Source: Ignavibacteria bacterium (GTDB lineage: Bacteria > Bacteroidota > Ignavibacteria > Tepidaquicellales > Tepidaquicellaceae). From it: a DNA stretch of 64,000 bases. The stretch lies in assembly GCA_016719565.1 (NCBI GenBank), contig JADJYU010000013.1, positions 1 through 64,000 of the forward strand, in the 5' to 3' direction. Below are positions 30,285-41,730 of the stretch, piece by piece. A program made the position numbers and the translations under genes. How positions within the stretch are numbered: position 1 is the stretch's first letter; each line of letters opens with the position of its first letter. The notes beneath the pieces are model-generated. The model was not told the DNA's origin. It saw only the letters and a program-made list of their open reading frames with translations, and did not search any database.

Positions 30285-32447
30285 ATGAAAAAAATCATTT
30301 ACGGTTTTTTTACGGCTATTTTTATGTTAGCTGTAAATTTCTATGCTGCAGCTGACGGACTTAACAGTGTCCACACATCAAACGCGATCTTTGTCGTAGC
30401 AGCCGGCAACCAGGGAAATATTTTATTCTCAAATTCAAGCGGAAGCACCTGGAACAAAACCACTGCAGGTCCGGTGAATTTTAAAAGTGTATTTACAATC
30501 GGAACTGCTGTTTGGTATACATCATCAGCAGGTAAAGTTTACACTTCCACTACTGCAATAAATGATATCACTGAAAGAACTACTGGTGTTACTACTTCAC
30601 TAAATTCAATTCATTTTACAAGCGCATTAAACGGATTTTTATGCGGAGATAACGGCGTTGTTATGAAATCAGCTGACGGAGGAATTACGTGGACGTCTTC
30701 TGCAACCGGAATTTCCTCAGTGAATTTAAATTCAATTTCTTTTAAGGATGCAATGAACGGCATAACGGTGGGTGATAACGGAAAGGTTTTTGTAACCACA
30801 AACGGCGGCGCTTTATGGACGGCGGAAACTGTAAATACAACAAGAGATCTTCTCAGCGCAAAATATTTTCCGGATGGGATCGGAGTATCAGGAGAGTGGG
30901 GAGTTGTATTATTTAAGCCTTCCGGTTCGAGCTGGGAAATGCCTGATATGAGAATAAATTCTGACATTACCGGAATTGACGGTGATTCTTTTAATGACAT
31001 TCATGTATGCGGCGGCGGCGGTTTTATAAGAAATAATATTAACGGTAATACTGAATTTTTGAATTTTGAAAAAAATCCTATGCTTGCAGATCTCACGGAT
31101 ATGGTGAGATTTTCCGGTTTAGGTTTTGCAGTAAGCAGTAAGAATAATGCGGTTATAAGAACTACCAACGGCGGAACATCATGGGAACTGCCTTCCGGCA
31201 CAACTGTATCTTACAGCTGGGTTTCAAAACCCGGAGCCAGCGGAGATTTTCTCGGAAATAATATGGCTCTTCATCCGACAGACAGGAATACCATTTTTAT
31301 AGCATTCGGAAACAGGGTTTACAGAAGCAATAACAAAGCTGAATCATGGAGCGCTGTCGGAAATCAGGTGCCTTCAGGAAATACGCCGCATTCTTTTTTG
31401 TAAGCCCGGTCGATACAAATATCTGGCTAATGGCATTGGAATCATCACCGGATAAAGTTTACAGAACGACAAATTACGGACAGTCATGGACAGAAGTAAT
31501 GTCAAGGGCGTTCAGCAATTACGGACAGCCGCTTGAGATGGACCAGAATGATCCGCATGTATTTTATTTCACGCCTGACAACGGCGGATTCTGGAAATCA
31601 ACTGATGACGGAGCAACCTGGAATGAGATCAGTAATAATTATCCTTTCAGAAGCCCGTGTGATATTATCGTTATGTATGACAGTTCAAATGTAATTTTTG
31701 TCGCAGACGGAATTACAGGAAGCGGACAGGCGATCATATTCAAATCTGTGAACGGCGGAGTGAACTGGACAAATGTTCACACAGCTAACTCAAGTGAAAT
31801 TCCTTCGATGTCAAATTCAATTTTTTGATAAATCCGAAGTATGGGCTACTGAATGGAGCGGCAGCAGAGTTTATAAATCAACTAATTACGGAGAATCTTT
31901 TGCAATTAATCATCAGACCGGATTTTCCGGTTGGGGATCTGATATTTGTAAAGAAGATCCCAACTTAATAATTACAGGAAGCTGGGGAGCGGCTGCAACA
32001 ATGAGTCTTGACGGCGGTGTTACCTGGACAAATATCAGTCAGGGACTAAGCGGACACGGAGGCGGTATTCTTATTCCGGACAGAGGTTACATAGTTTGTC
32101 ATCAGGGTTCAAATGTATATAAACTAAATGTGGTGTATGATGTGATCACGGAAGTCAGTGAAAATATTATTTCATCTGTTCCTGTTGATTTCAGTCTTTC
32201 ACAGAATTATCCGAATCCATTTAATCCTTCCACTAAAATTAATTACACACTTCCGAAATCAGATAATGTTTCACTGAAGATATATAATGAACTCGGAAAA
32301 GAAGTGAGTTCGCTTGTAGACGGTTTTAAAAATGCAGGTGCGTATGAAATCACTTTTAACGGAAACGGTCTGTCATCAGGAATTTATTTTTATAAAATTC
32401 AGACATCGGAATTTACAGCAACAAGGAAAATGCTGCTGATCAAATAA
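30285..32447 (+). CDS. T9SS-sorted Ycf48/BNR-repeat propeller protein (two frameshifts)
   Basis: Three frames (breaks near 31390 and 31805) make about 720 residues. Signal peptide MKKIIYGFFTAIFMLAVNFY. The body has many Ycf48/sialidase-type repeats: GNILFSNSSGSTWNKTT, GVVMKSADGGITWTSS, GKVFVTTNGGALWTAE, AVIRTTNGGTSWELP, DKVYRTTNYGQSWTEV, GFWKSTDDGATWNEIS. The end is FSLSQNYPNPFNPSTKINYT to TATRKMLLIK, a T9SS sorting domain. Such proteins are probably displayed on the surface as binding propellers; no catalytic residues are evident. Confidence 0.85.
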
Positions 32448-32490
32448 AGAGATAGTTTAAAATAGATTTAGTTCTTTTCAATTATAATTT

Positions 32491-32530
32491 AAAACATGTG
32501 AAGTTTCGGCTTCACATGTTTTTTTATTTT
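32491..32530 (+). terminator. Strong intrinsic terminator
   Basis: Perfect stem AACATGTGAAG / CTTCACATGTT (32493-32503 with 32510-32520), loop TTTCGG, then a long T-run. It ends the Ycf48-like gene. Confidence 0.9.
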
Positions 32531-32534
32531 GCAA

Positions 32535-32563
32535 GGGCGGAGTCTCAGTTTTGGACTCCGCAG
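32535..32563. repeat. Solo REP-like hairpin A
   Basis: GCGGAGTC (32537-32544) ... GACTCCGC (32554-32561), the same palindrome as hairpin A in the array at 28273-28568, about 4 kb away and without hairpin B. It shows the repeat is dispersed and not confined to the array. Confidence 0.75.
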
Positions 32564-32667
32564 GGAATTTCGTCCGGTTCCGGGGAGGTAATTACCTCAA
32601 AGGCTCTAAGGCTCAAAGTTAAAATTTTAAAAGCAATATTCTTAGAGCCTTCGGGCCTTAGATGCTG

Positions 32668-32712
32668 GCAGATGATTATATTGAGACAAAGAAAATGGTT
32701 TTATTAAAATAA
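32668..32712 (+). pseudogene. Orphan T9SS sorting-domain tail
   Basis: This stretch reads ADDYIETKKMVLLK and then stop, the exact type of ending seen in the T9SS domains of this window, but there is no open gene in front of it. It follows the solo REP-like hairpin. Probably the residue of a deleted or rearranged surface-protein gene. Confidence 0.6.
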
Positions 32713-32771
32713 AAAATTTTCCTTTCACAAGCCAGGGCTTGGGAAGGAGAAGTAATTTAAAATAAAAAAAA

Positions 32772-33206
32772 ATGATGAATATGACTTTACCGGAATTATA
32801 CGATTGTACACCGGAAGAAAGAAATATCGTCCTTAGAGGACTTAACGAATATAATTTGAAACAAGTACCTGCAACATTACCGGGATGGTGGATTAAACTT
32901 GAATACGTTATGAAAAATGACAGGCAGGAAGTGATAGCCGGGATTCTTTCTGAGCTGGGTTATTGGTGCGGGCTTGAAGTAAAAATTTTATGGGTATCGG
33001 AAGAATGGAGAAATTTGGGCTTAGGTAAAAGACTGTTGCTGGAGACGGAAAAAAATGCAAAAGCTAAAGGAGCTGTAAAATCTTTTCTGGATACTTTTGA
33101 TTTTCAGGCAAAAGAATTTTATCTGAAAAACGGCTATGAAGTATTCGGGACATTAGACAATTTTCCGGAAGGTCATAAAAGATATTATATGCAGAAGCTG
33201 CTGTAA
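32772..33206 (+). CDS. GNAT-family N-acetyltransferase
   Basis: 144 residues. The acetyl-CoA loop is in VKILWVSEEWRNLGLGKRLL (R/Q-x-x-G-x-G/A equivalent: RNLGLGKRL), followed by ETEKNAKAKGAVKSFLDTFD and AKEFYLKNGYEVFGTLDNFP, the usual GNAT C-terminal strand-helix pair. It transfers an acetyl group from acetyl-CoA to an amine; the substrate is unknown. An AAGGAG sequence lies about 25 nt upstream of the first ATG, and a second in-frame ATG is directly adjacent. Confidence 0.85.
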   Translation: MMNMTLPELYDCTPEERNIVLRGLNEYNLKQVPATLPGWWIKLEYVMKNDRQEVIAGILSELGYWCGLEVKILWVSEEWRNLGLGKRLLLETEKNAKAKGAVKSFLDTFDFQAKEFYLKNGYEVFGTLDNFPEGHKRYYMQKLL

Positions 33207-33212
33207 AAATTC

Positions 33213-33283
33213 AATTACCAATGATCAATTATCAATGATCAATGATCAATTATCAATGATCAATTATCAATGATTAATTATCA
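33213..33283. repeat. Simple tandem repeat ATCAAT(T/G)
   Basis: Multiple head-to-tail copies of variants of ATCAATTATCA / ATCAATGATCA. Similar low-complexity tracts (CAATTATCAATTACC) occur at 56603-56680. No spacers, so this is not a CRISPR array. Confidence 0.8.
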
Positions 33284-33343
33284 GGGACAGGTCTCGTTTT
33301 TGAATTATGCCGGGGAAAAGATTCTTTTGAGGAAAATAATAAA

Positions 33344-33375
33344 AAGCGGAACATGCATCCCGCTTCTGTTATATT
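33344..33375 (-). terminator. Terminator for the minus-strand T9SS gene
   Basis: AAGCGG (33344-33349) with CCGCTT (33360-33365); read on the minus strand it is followed by TTTATTATTTT. It lies about 40 bp beyond the stop at 33403. Confidence 0.65.
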
Positions 33376-33402
33376 TAACATTAATTATTTATAATTTAAA
33401 AT

Positions 33403-35016
33403 TTACCTGACCAGGATCATTTTCTTTGTCTCAGAATATTCGCCCGCAGAAAGTCTGTAAAAATATGTTCCGCTGCTGAAATTGCCGGCGTTCCATTCAG
33501 CTGAGTAGCTTCCCGCAGTCTGCATACCGCTTACCAAAGTCGCTGCTTCTTTTCCGTCCATAGAATAAATTTTAAGTGTAACAAAACCGGTTGATCTTAT
33601 TTTATAATTAATGACTGTTTCCGGATTGAACGGATTCGGGTAATTCTGCGACAGACTGAATCCCGACGGAACTTCAGAGCTGATCTGCTTTACAGAAGTT
33701 GCGTTCGCATATTTCGAGATCAAAATCCCGTTCTCTCTGTATGATGCCACTACTGCATTTCCCGCATTGTCAAAATTTATCTGCTGACCGGTTGACCAGT
33801 AATTCACTCCCTGAACATTAAAATTCCAGACCGAATCTCCCTGAGGGGAATACTTTTGAAAATATGTGTACCTGAGCTTTGAAGCGGATACTGACCGGTT
33901 ATATATATGAACTGGTCATTATCCAGATTAAGACCGAAAGGTTTTACATCATTATTACCAAATCCTTTCAGACGTTTTGTCCATACTGTATCTCCGGCTG
34001 AATTATATTTTAAAGTTACTGCATCGAATTTATTATTGTTTGCAGAATTCTGCCGACCGCAAATTACGATTACGTTATTGCTGTTGTCAGTTTTTATATC
34101 TGCCGGATTTATTTTCTCGTTACCCGTTCCGTAAATTTTTTCCCAGATCACGGCTGATGAAGTCTGTAATTTAGTAACAGCCATCGACGATGTGGTAAAT
34201 GAATTCAGTATCTCCGATAAAAAATAAATATTACCCTGCGCATCAAAGGTCATTCCACGGGCAGCTTCGTGAAGAGTATTATTAAATAGGTTTTCCAGGT
34301 CCATAAAGTATCTCCGAGAATATTGCATTTAAAACCAAGTACATCGTAATTGAATGAAGTATTCACTGCTGTGCAGAATATATACATATCAGATCCTCTT
34401 ATCTCAAATTTTCTCGGAAACGCTCTGTTGAAATCAGCAGGCATGTCTATATGTTCATGCGAAACTAAATTACCCGAAGATGTATATCTTATCATATAAA
34501 GCTTTCCCGTATTATTTGTGCAGACAAAAATATCTCCGTTTGGTCCTTCCTGAATATATCCTTCTTTGTAATTCCGTTTACTTCCATCACCGAATTAGAA
34601 CTGTCAACAGCTTCCCAGAGCAAAACGCCGGAAGGTGAATACTTTATAGTTCTTGTAGTTGGCACTTCACTAACCTGATAACCTGTGCTTAATCCCGTTG
34701 CGTAAATATTTCCCGCAGCGTCAATGTAAATATCAAATAAGTGATCGTGTTTATTCCCGGCGCTGTGATATTCTCTTCTCCAGAGAGTATCGCCGGAAGA
34801 ATTGAATTTAATGATGACAAAATTTGCAAATTCGCCAATACCTGACCTGCTGACACTGGAACCGGCTATCATATTCCCGGCATTGTCAATTTTGAACCCG
34901 ATCAGCCGTGACTCGATCTCCTGTGTATAGCTTTTTCTCCAGACCTCACTTACCTGTGAAAAAGATTGTGTTGTTACAGCGAAAATTAAAATGGCGCAGA
35001 TTTTAAGAATGTTCAT
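33403..35016 (-). CDS. T9SS-sorted SBBP-type propeller protein (three frameshifts)
   Basis: Frames join near 34500, 34300 and 33808 to give about 537 residues. Signal peptide MNILKICAILIFAVTTQSFS. Repeats of the type FKIDNAGNMIAGSSVSRSG, IYIDAAGNIYATGLSTGYQ, MTFDAQGNIYFLSEIL, IKTDNSNNVIVICG and NLDNDQFIYITGQ match the seven-bladed-propeller SBBP pattern, alternating with KFNSSGDTLWRREY-like segments. The end is FSLSQNYPNPFNPETVINYK to ETKKMILVR, a T9SS sorting domain. Presumed cell-surface; function unknown. Confidence 0.82.
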
Positions 35017-35347
35017 TGTGATTTCTCCTTATGGTTTTAGTTTATAAATTGATTTAATTTTTTAATTTTAAAGAACTGATACAAAATTATATCAATTAAA
35101 GCTGTCAGACAAAGAAAGATTCTTAAAAATGCACAATGAGAATAGAATGTATTTTATATGAAAACATACATAGGGCTGAAAAATAGATATTTATTTAGAA
35201 ATATAGATAATACTTTGCACAATGAACATTGCCGTTTGAAAGGGATATTTTAATATAAATAAAGAAGATAATCGGAGATTCTCTGACATTTAATTTATTA
35301 TACTTCGCAATATGTTTATGAATAACAATTTTTTCCGGAGGTAAATA
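35017..35347. promoter_or_regulatory. Divergent intergenic region
   Basis: 331 bp between divergent genes, so it should hold promoters for both. TACTTTGCAC at about 35213 resembles a Bacteroidota -7 box for the plus-strand gene, but I see no convincing TTTG at the right distance. No ORF or RNA structure is seen. Confidence 0.35.
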
Positions 35348-36783
35348 TTGGTAAAAAGTAAATTAATATCTCTTCTTAACTCATTTTCAAAAGATGAATT
35401 CAGAAGTTTCGGTGATTTTGTGAATTCTCCTTACTTTAACAGGAGAAAGTTCTGATGGAATTATATAACATTCTTAAAAAGTATCATCCCAGATTTACTT
35501 CAGTTGACTTCACTAAGGAAAATGTTTACAGCTTACTTTTCAAAGATAAAGAATACAATGACGCTGTATTAAGGAATACATTTTCAAAGCTCTGAAAGCT
35601 GCGGAGAAATTTCTGTCTGCGGAGCGGTTTTACGGGAGCGGTTTTCAGAATAAATTATTTCTTCTGGAAGAACTAAAATCAAGAAAGCAGGAAGCCCTAT
35701 TCATAAAGCATAAACCGCAGCGGAGCTTTTCGCTCGATACTGACCTTTACAGGAATGAGGATTATTTCAGCAGGAAGTATCTTCTGGAGGACCTGAATAA
35801 GGAGTTTCAGAAGGTCACAAAAAATTTTATGGTGTTTACTGATAAGGAAGTTGCGGACTCATATAAATTTCTTATAAATTCCATACTTACAAATATACTG
35901 AAGATAAACGCATCAATAATAAATTCAAATAAAAATTTCTTCGGGGAAAATGTAAACTTCATTCTTCTTGAAGAAGCCGAAAGTTATCTGACTAAAAACC
36001 CTGAGTTGCTTTCCGATAATATTTATATGAAGTATTATTACTCCATTATAAAATTATTCATGACAAGCGAAGATAAATTTTTTTATGAGCTCAGAGATAT
36101 CATAAAAAATGATCTGCACCTGCTGAGTCTTCCTGACAGAAAAAATATTTTCACAACGCTTACAAATTACTGTTACTACAGAATAAATAACGGGGAGGTC
36201 AAATTCGCCGGCGAGCAGTTCATACTTTATAATTAATATAGAAAACGGTATCTATAAAGGAGACCGTGATTTCCTCTCGCATATACTTTTTATGAACGTC
36301 GTAACCTGCGGGCTGGACGCCGGAGAAACCGAATGGACGGAGGATTTTATCCGCGGATATTATAATGCGTTAAAGCCTGAACATAAAGTTAATATGTTCA
36401 ATTTTTCCTTTGCGCTTATTCATTTAAGGAAAAAAAATTATGACACGGCTATGGAGTTTGTCTCGAAAGTGATCTCTGATGATCTTTCATACAAGCATCA
36501 GCTGAAGTCATTTTATCTGAAGATATATTTCGAACTCGGGGAGGTTCAGGCGTTTTATTCACACATAGACAGTTACAGACATTTTGTAAAAAATGACAAA
36601 CTCATAAGCCCTGAAAGCCGCGGGTATATTACAAACTATATTACTCTTTCCAAAAAACTTTTCGACATGAAAAACTCTCCGGAGAAAAATAAATTTGAGA
36701 TACAGAATATGAAAAAGGAAATTACTTCTCACAAGTCTCTAATCAACAAACTCTGGCTTTTAAAAAAAGTGAATGAGTTTTGA
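35348..36783 (+). CDS. Unrecognised helical-repeat protein, paralogue 2 of 3 (three frameshifts)
   Basis: Starts at TTG 35348, six bases after GGAGG, and reads VKSKLISLLNSFSKDEFRSF, then GDFVNSPYFNRRKF. Frame breaks near 35453, 35595 and 36236 are needed to continue into YHPRFTSVDFTKENVYSLLF, then the middle domain, then YFELGEVQAFYSHIDSYRHF, VKNDKLISPESRGYITNY and NKLWLLKKVNEF. The length (about 478 residues) and both signature blocks match paralogues 1 and 3. Helical, no signal peptide, no catalytic motif recognised. It is convergent with paralogue 3. Confidence 0.65.
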
Positions 36784-36903
36784 AACCGGATTATATTCCC
36801 CGTCCAATATATTTTCCCTGTACAATAGTAAAGATTTCAAAATGGGCGTCTTTATTGCTGTTCAATGTACATTGTTAAATTAAACTTTATTAATTTTCAA
36901 TAT

Positions 36904-38385
36904 TCATTGCAATGCTAATTGTTCATCGATCTTCTCAAGCAGCCACTTGCGGGCTCTGACATTTGAATTGATTGTCTCCTGCCTGAGCTCTTCAAGAGAG
37001 AGATCCTGTTCGCCAATTTTCTTTCGGAATAGTTTCGAAGAAATATTAAGGAAATTTCTTATTGGAATTATCATATTATTGCTCCAGAGACCGGCGTCTT
37101 TAATGAGGTGTTTTATGCTGTCAACTGTATAAAGGAAATGTTCATATTCATTCTTCTCATAATATATAGTCAGGTACATGTTTTTAACAGACCACTTATC
37201 ATTAAGATGCTGATACGCCGACTTTCAAGATACTTCAGAGCGGCGTCGTAATTTTTCTTATGAATCTCTAAAGTGGCATAAACGTGATTAACCACACTTA
37301 CTTTTTTCATCACCTGCTACAAAGTCTTTATATTTTCTATGAAATCCTCAGCGTATTTGATTTCTCCCGCATTAAATGCTTTTGAAAAAACACCCCTAAA
37401 CCAACCGGGGTCTATTGATCCGTTATGAATAAGCAGGTCATTCTCGATCATCTTCATTGCAATCTCAAATTCTTCCCTGCTGAAATCTTTACCGCTGTTC
37501 AGTTTCTTAATGTTAAGATAATTAAAAAGATGTATATATAATTGAAAACATTCAGATTTGTCAAAGCTGAACGAATGCATATCTATTATATCTTTTAATC
37601 TATTATACATATCGTCACTCTTTTCATTGTTAATTGTATTACTGATTTCATTACTTCCTTCGTATAATTTCAATATCAGATAATATATTTCAATCGTCTT
37701 TGAATTCATAAATCCTGATTCTTCGGCTATCTTCATCAGTTCGTCCCTGTATTTCAGGTCATAATCCTTATTATGAAAATATTTTTCATACTCTGCAAAT
37801 CCGTATAGTCTCAGCATTGAAGATAGCATATACTTCCATTCAATTTCGATCTGTGTGCTGAAGCTCACTTTCTTATAATTAGGATCATACTTCATCATGA
37901 ATGTTCTGTATAGTTCATCCAGGCAGCTCTGTCTGTGAAAATAATTATGATCCCAATGTTCATTACTTTCAAGCTGTAAACTGGTCCTTTCATACTGCCT
38001 GAGAAAAAACTTATCAGCATTCCTGGAAAAAAAATAAACAAGAATGCTCTTTTCATATGCGAACTTATCCATTCTGAAATTCTTATATGCAGCATATTCC
38101 TCTCCGAGCTTGAAAAGATTACTCCCAGTCTCCTCATTACATCATCCTTATATTCCGCAGAAGGATAAAGTTCAAAAAATATATTTTTTTTTGAAAAATC
38201 CTTATGGTCAAATTCAGGATAGAATTTTTTTAAATTTTCAAAATACAGCATCACATCTTTTCTGTTATTATGAAAAGGAGATCGAATGAACTTTTCAAAT
38301 TCTTTTTCATCTCTTCGGGAGTAAATATCCTTAGCAACTGTATGATAGTACTTTTATTGAATGCATCTGCTTCATTCTGTTTCAT
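36904..38385 (-). CDS. Unrecognised helical-repeat protein, paralogue 3 of 3 (four frameshifts)
   Basis: ATG at 38385: MKQNEADAFNKSTIIQLLRI then FTPEEMKKEFEKFI (after a shift near 38310), RSPFHNNRKDVMLYFENLKK and FYPEFDHKDFSKKNIFFELY. It continues from 38072 to 37317, with further breaks near 38110, 37317 and 37190. It ends YTVDSIKHLIKDAGLWSNNM, IPIRNFLNISSKLFRK and RARKWLLEKIDEQLAL, equivalent to the C-terminal signature of the other two copies. About 490 residues. Same unknown family. Confidence 0.62.
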
Positions 38386-38797
38386 ATTGTTTCAGTTTAA
38401 TTAAAAACTCTTAATCGTTACCTTTCCGGAAATTATGTCACAACCACCGGGACTGAGTTTTGAGAAGAAGTTTTCATTTCAGTTTTTATGGGACTTATCT
38501 ATTTGTAATTCTATCAAAACTAACTAATAATTCAATAAGAATCCAATGATGATTAATATTTTCATGGGACAAATTGAATAATTTCTCTTTGCACTTATTT
38601 ATCATTTATGATAATTTGACCTCAGATATTAAAAGCCTTTGTGAGTAAAAAATTTATAATATCATAACCATTATCTCCGGCAAGCTGTATGTTTTCTCTG
38701 CTAAAAGAGGGGATTGATGCCTTTTAAGTTACCGATTTAAAGCATTGAGGGCAAAGTCATTTGAATAAAACTAATTTATTAATCTTATCAGGTAAAC
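38386..38797. other. Intergenic region
   Basis: About 410 bp between divergent genes. CTCTTTGCAC near 38587 resembles a -7 box (compare ACTTTGCAC at 35213). No ORF, RNA gene or strong hairpin is seen. Confidence 0.35.
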
Positions 38798-40116
38798 ATG
38801 CTAAAGACTATTCTTTACTTTTTTTTCTTTATTTTTTCAACCCTTCACTTTAACGGGTGCGAAAATAGTTCAGATCCTGTGAATTCAAATGATCCCGGAC
38901 AACCTTCTGCAGGTGCAACGAGATCGTTCACTTCCGCTGATAATGGGAATTTTGATTATGACGGATTCAGCATTGTAATTAAAACTGAAACCGTGCCAAG
39001 ACTTCAGAACAATTCTCAGGGTACTGTTGCTTTTTCCATGAATACATCATCTTCCATTGAGAGTGGTGTTCCTTCGCTGCCTTCAGGTTATTCAGTGATT
39101 GGGAAATATTTAAAAAAAGTCCGGAGGCTTTTATTTTCAATATGCCGGCTCAGGTTTTCTTTCCGGCTTCAGGCGAATCTTCTCCTCAAAATCTGACAGT
39201 ATTTCGTTATTCAGCGAATACCCAGGAATGGAAAATTATTCCTGCCTCTGCAATTGATACTGCGGGAAAAAGAATAGGTATAGATGTCCTCGAACTTGGA
39301 TATTTTGTTTGACCAAAGCAACTTCACTGGATAATTCATCCGATTTCAGACAGGGCGGCTGTGTTCTTGAAATGTCGGAATTGTGGACAAATTATATTTT
39401 GACTGTTAATACCGCTGCTCTTGAAAAGCCGGAACAGCTTGCAATGTTTGCAAATGGATTTATCGGTGGAACGTACAGCGGTCCCATTTTTCTTGGATGT
39501 CCCGGAAGGCAGAACCAAGGCTATAGTTCCTCAGGGAACTATCACTTTCTGGGTTTCTAAAACTGTCTGCCAGGGTTCTGATCAACAGGTATATACTTAC
39601 ACTCTCCCTGCTTCAGTGACAGTTACAGAACCTCTTAACTTTATCGGCTGGTCCACATATGATGCTGTTACTTATGTACCTTTTACTCTGCCTGCCGGCG
39701 GTTCATGGGTTTTAGGAAGACCGTCAGGAGGGACAAGCGGCTGGCCGCCCGCTACAGTTCCTTTCGGATCGGGAACATTTCAGGCAACTCTTACCTGGTA
39801 TAATTCTGCAGAAAATGTTGCCGATATGGATCTGCATTTATATGGTCCCGATAATCTTCATATCTACTGGTCAAACAGAACCTCTGCTAATTTTGAACTT
39901 GACAGGGACTGGATCAGTTCACTCGGTAATGCAGTTGAAAATATTTACAGCATTACTTCTGCAATACCTCCGGGTAATTATGAAGTCAAAGTTGTTAACT
40001 TTTCAGGTGCAACTAAAAACTTTAATGTCAGAGTCATTCTTAACGGATCATCTGTAAATATTTCCGGAACAGCTGCACAGGGACAGGAAATTTTAGTAAG
40101 GAGTTTTACAATTTAA
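38798..40116 (+). CDS. Lipoprotein with C-terminal beta-sandwich (DUF2135-like) domain (frameshifted)
   Basis: Frames join near 39110, 39310 and 39500 to give about 440 residues. The N-terminus MLKTILYFFFFIFSTLHFNG then CENSSDPVN has a lipobox-like FNGC, so it is predicted to be a lipoprotein. The middle (NMPAQVFFPASGESSPQNLT, YSANTQEWKIIPASAID) looks like an Ig-like or ZU5-like sandwich. The C-terminal domain (about 300-440) has ATLTWYNSAENVADMDLHLY, then HIYWSNRTS, then ELDRDWISSLGNAVENIYS and IPPGNYEVKVVNFSGAT, matching the DUF2135/PPC-like pattern with aspartates that could bind calcium. Function unknown; probably an envelope binding protein. Confidence 0.7.
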
Positions 40117-40584
40117 AAATAACAATTTTATTTCTTCAGACGCATCATCACTTTCGGGCAGGATATATTTTATATATAATTTATTAAAGATACCGCAGTT
40201 GATATCAGTCGGATGCTGAAGTAAGGATGCAAGAAATTCTAAAAAGTCCTGGCGGCGAAAGCTGTCCGGACTTTTTTATTTTGTATTCATAAAAAAATTA
40301 TATCATAGCCGCAGGCTTCAGACTGCGGAATAAATAAACCGGTAAATGACCGGCAGAACATGAAAATGCATCACAAAGATAAAATTGATTTTATTGTCCA
40401 ATAAATTATTTTTAATGAATATTTTTCCGCAACCTAAAGGTTGCGGTTACGAACTCAAAACAATTTATCTAAACCGGATAGTATTGTTCCGACGACTCGA
40501 ATTTATTTAAAACCTCACGCTTTATTTGTTTGAAGATTAATTTATAGGTAAGTATCTATAAACAAGTATTCTTATGACTCATTT
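40117..40584. other. Intergenic region with terminator
   Basis: About 470 bp. It contains the terminator at 40241-40277 and otherwise AT-rich sequence with no ORF of interest. CAACCTAAAGGTTGCGG near 40430-40446 is a short hairpin (AACCT / AGGTT). Confidence 0.4.
40241..40277 (+). terminator. Intrinsic terminator
   Basis: AAAAAGTCC (40241-40249) pairs with GGACTTTTTT across a GC-rich loop, with T-rich sequence after it. It lies about 125 bp past the lipoprotein gene. Confidence 0.7.
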
Positions 40585-41638
40585 ATGCTGTTAAAAATAT
40601 TTCTTTACCTGTTCATTTTTGCTTTCGTTTTAATTTCGTCTGTTTTTCATTGCATCTAAAATAAGTCCCTGGCCAAATGCGCTTTTGATCAGACATGAGT
40701 TTATGAAAGAAGCTGTCCGGGTGAATACTGAACTTAATAAACACGTACCCGAAGGAATTTTATCAGTACTGCATCTGCATTATGATACTTCTGATGAAGA
40801 TGCATTTCTCGATATTTATTATCCGGGGAATATAGAATGTACTGAGATAACACTGCCGGTAATAGTCTGGACTCATGGCGGCGGCTGGATCTCGGGTAAT
40901 AAAGAGCAGGTTTCAAATTACTGTAAAATACTTGCGGGTAAAGGATACATAGTTGTGTCTGTTAATTATTCAACCGCTCCCGAAGAAAAATATCCCACTC
41001 CGGTCCGGCAGCTTATGAGCGCTCTGGATTTTCTGAAAAGCAATGCGCAGCTTTATCATATTAACATTTCAAATTTCATTCTTGCAGGCGATTCCGGCGG
41101 AGCGCACATCTCCGCGCAGGCTGCCAGTATAATTGTATCTCCTTCATATTCAGAATTAATGAGTATCAAACCTGCACTGTCTCCGTCACAGCTTTCGGGA
41201 TTAATACTTTACTGCGGACCTTATGATATAAGAAATGTAAATACGGAAGGTGAATTCGGAACATTTCTAAATACCGTTTTATGGTCTTACAGCGGTGTTG
41301 AGGATTATATGAATGATAAGAATTTTGAATCAGCGTCTGTGATTGAATATGTTACAAAGGATTTCCCGCCTGTTTTTATTTCGGCGGGTAACGGAGATCC
41401 TCTTGAGTCACAGTCAAAGAATTTTGCTCAGAAGTTAGAAACTTTAGGAATTAAAACTGATAAGCTCTTTTTCCCGAAAGATCATACTCCGCCTCTGCCG
41501 CATGAATATCAGTTCAACCTAGATACAGACGCAGGAAAACTTGCGCTTGAAAGATCATTGAAATTTTTAATTTCCATCAGTCCGCCTGAATTTGCAGAAC
41601 CGGAAAAGATCAAAAACCTGACATTAAATATTCAGTGA
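40585..41638 (+). CDS. Alpha/beta-hydrolase esterase of the HSL type (one frameshift near the start)
   Basis: I extend the gene to ATG 40585, which encodes a hydrophobic leader (MLLKIFLYLFIFAFVLISSV). A missing base near 40657 brings it into frame with ISPWPNALLIRHEFMKEAV, a common run-in of this family; the unbroken frame starts at 40685. Catalytic features: oxyanion hole in VWTHGGGWISG, nucleophile Ser in LAGDSGGAHISAQAA, Asp in SAGNGDPLESQ, His in KDHTPPLPHEYQF. About 350 residues. It hydrolyses esters of small acyl or aryl substrates. It is probably membrane-anchored or exported. It lies 92 bp before the PVA-like gene. Confidence 0.85.
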
Positions 41639-41730
41639 AATATTTAATTAAATTAAAAATGAATAGTTCTCAAATTACATAATATTAAAATATTAAAACT
41701 AAACTTTATAATTAAATAAAAATCATTCAA

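Noticed and set aside
33213..33283. Possible CRISPR or iteron origin
   Set aside because: Simple head-to-tail words without spacers and no replication gene or DnaA-box cluster beside them.
40685..40690. Start of the esterase at 40685
   Set aside because: The upstream sequence encodes a hydrophobic leader and the conserved SPWPNALLIR run-in, so a lost base is more likely than a start here.
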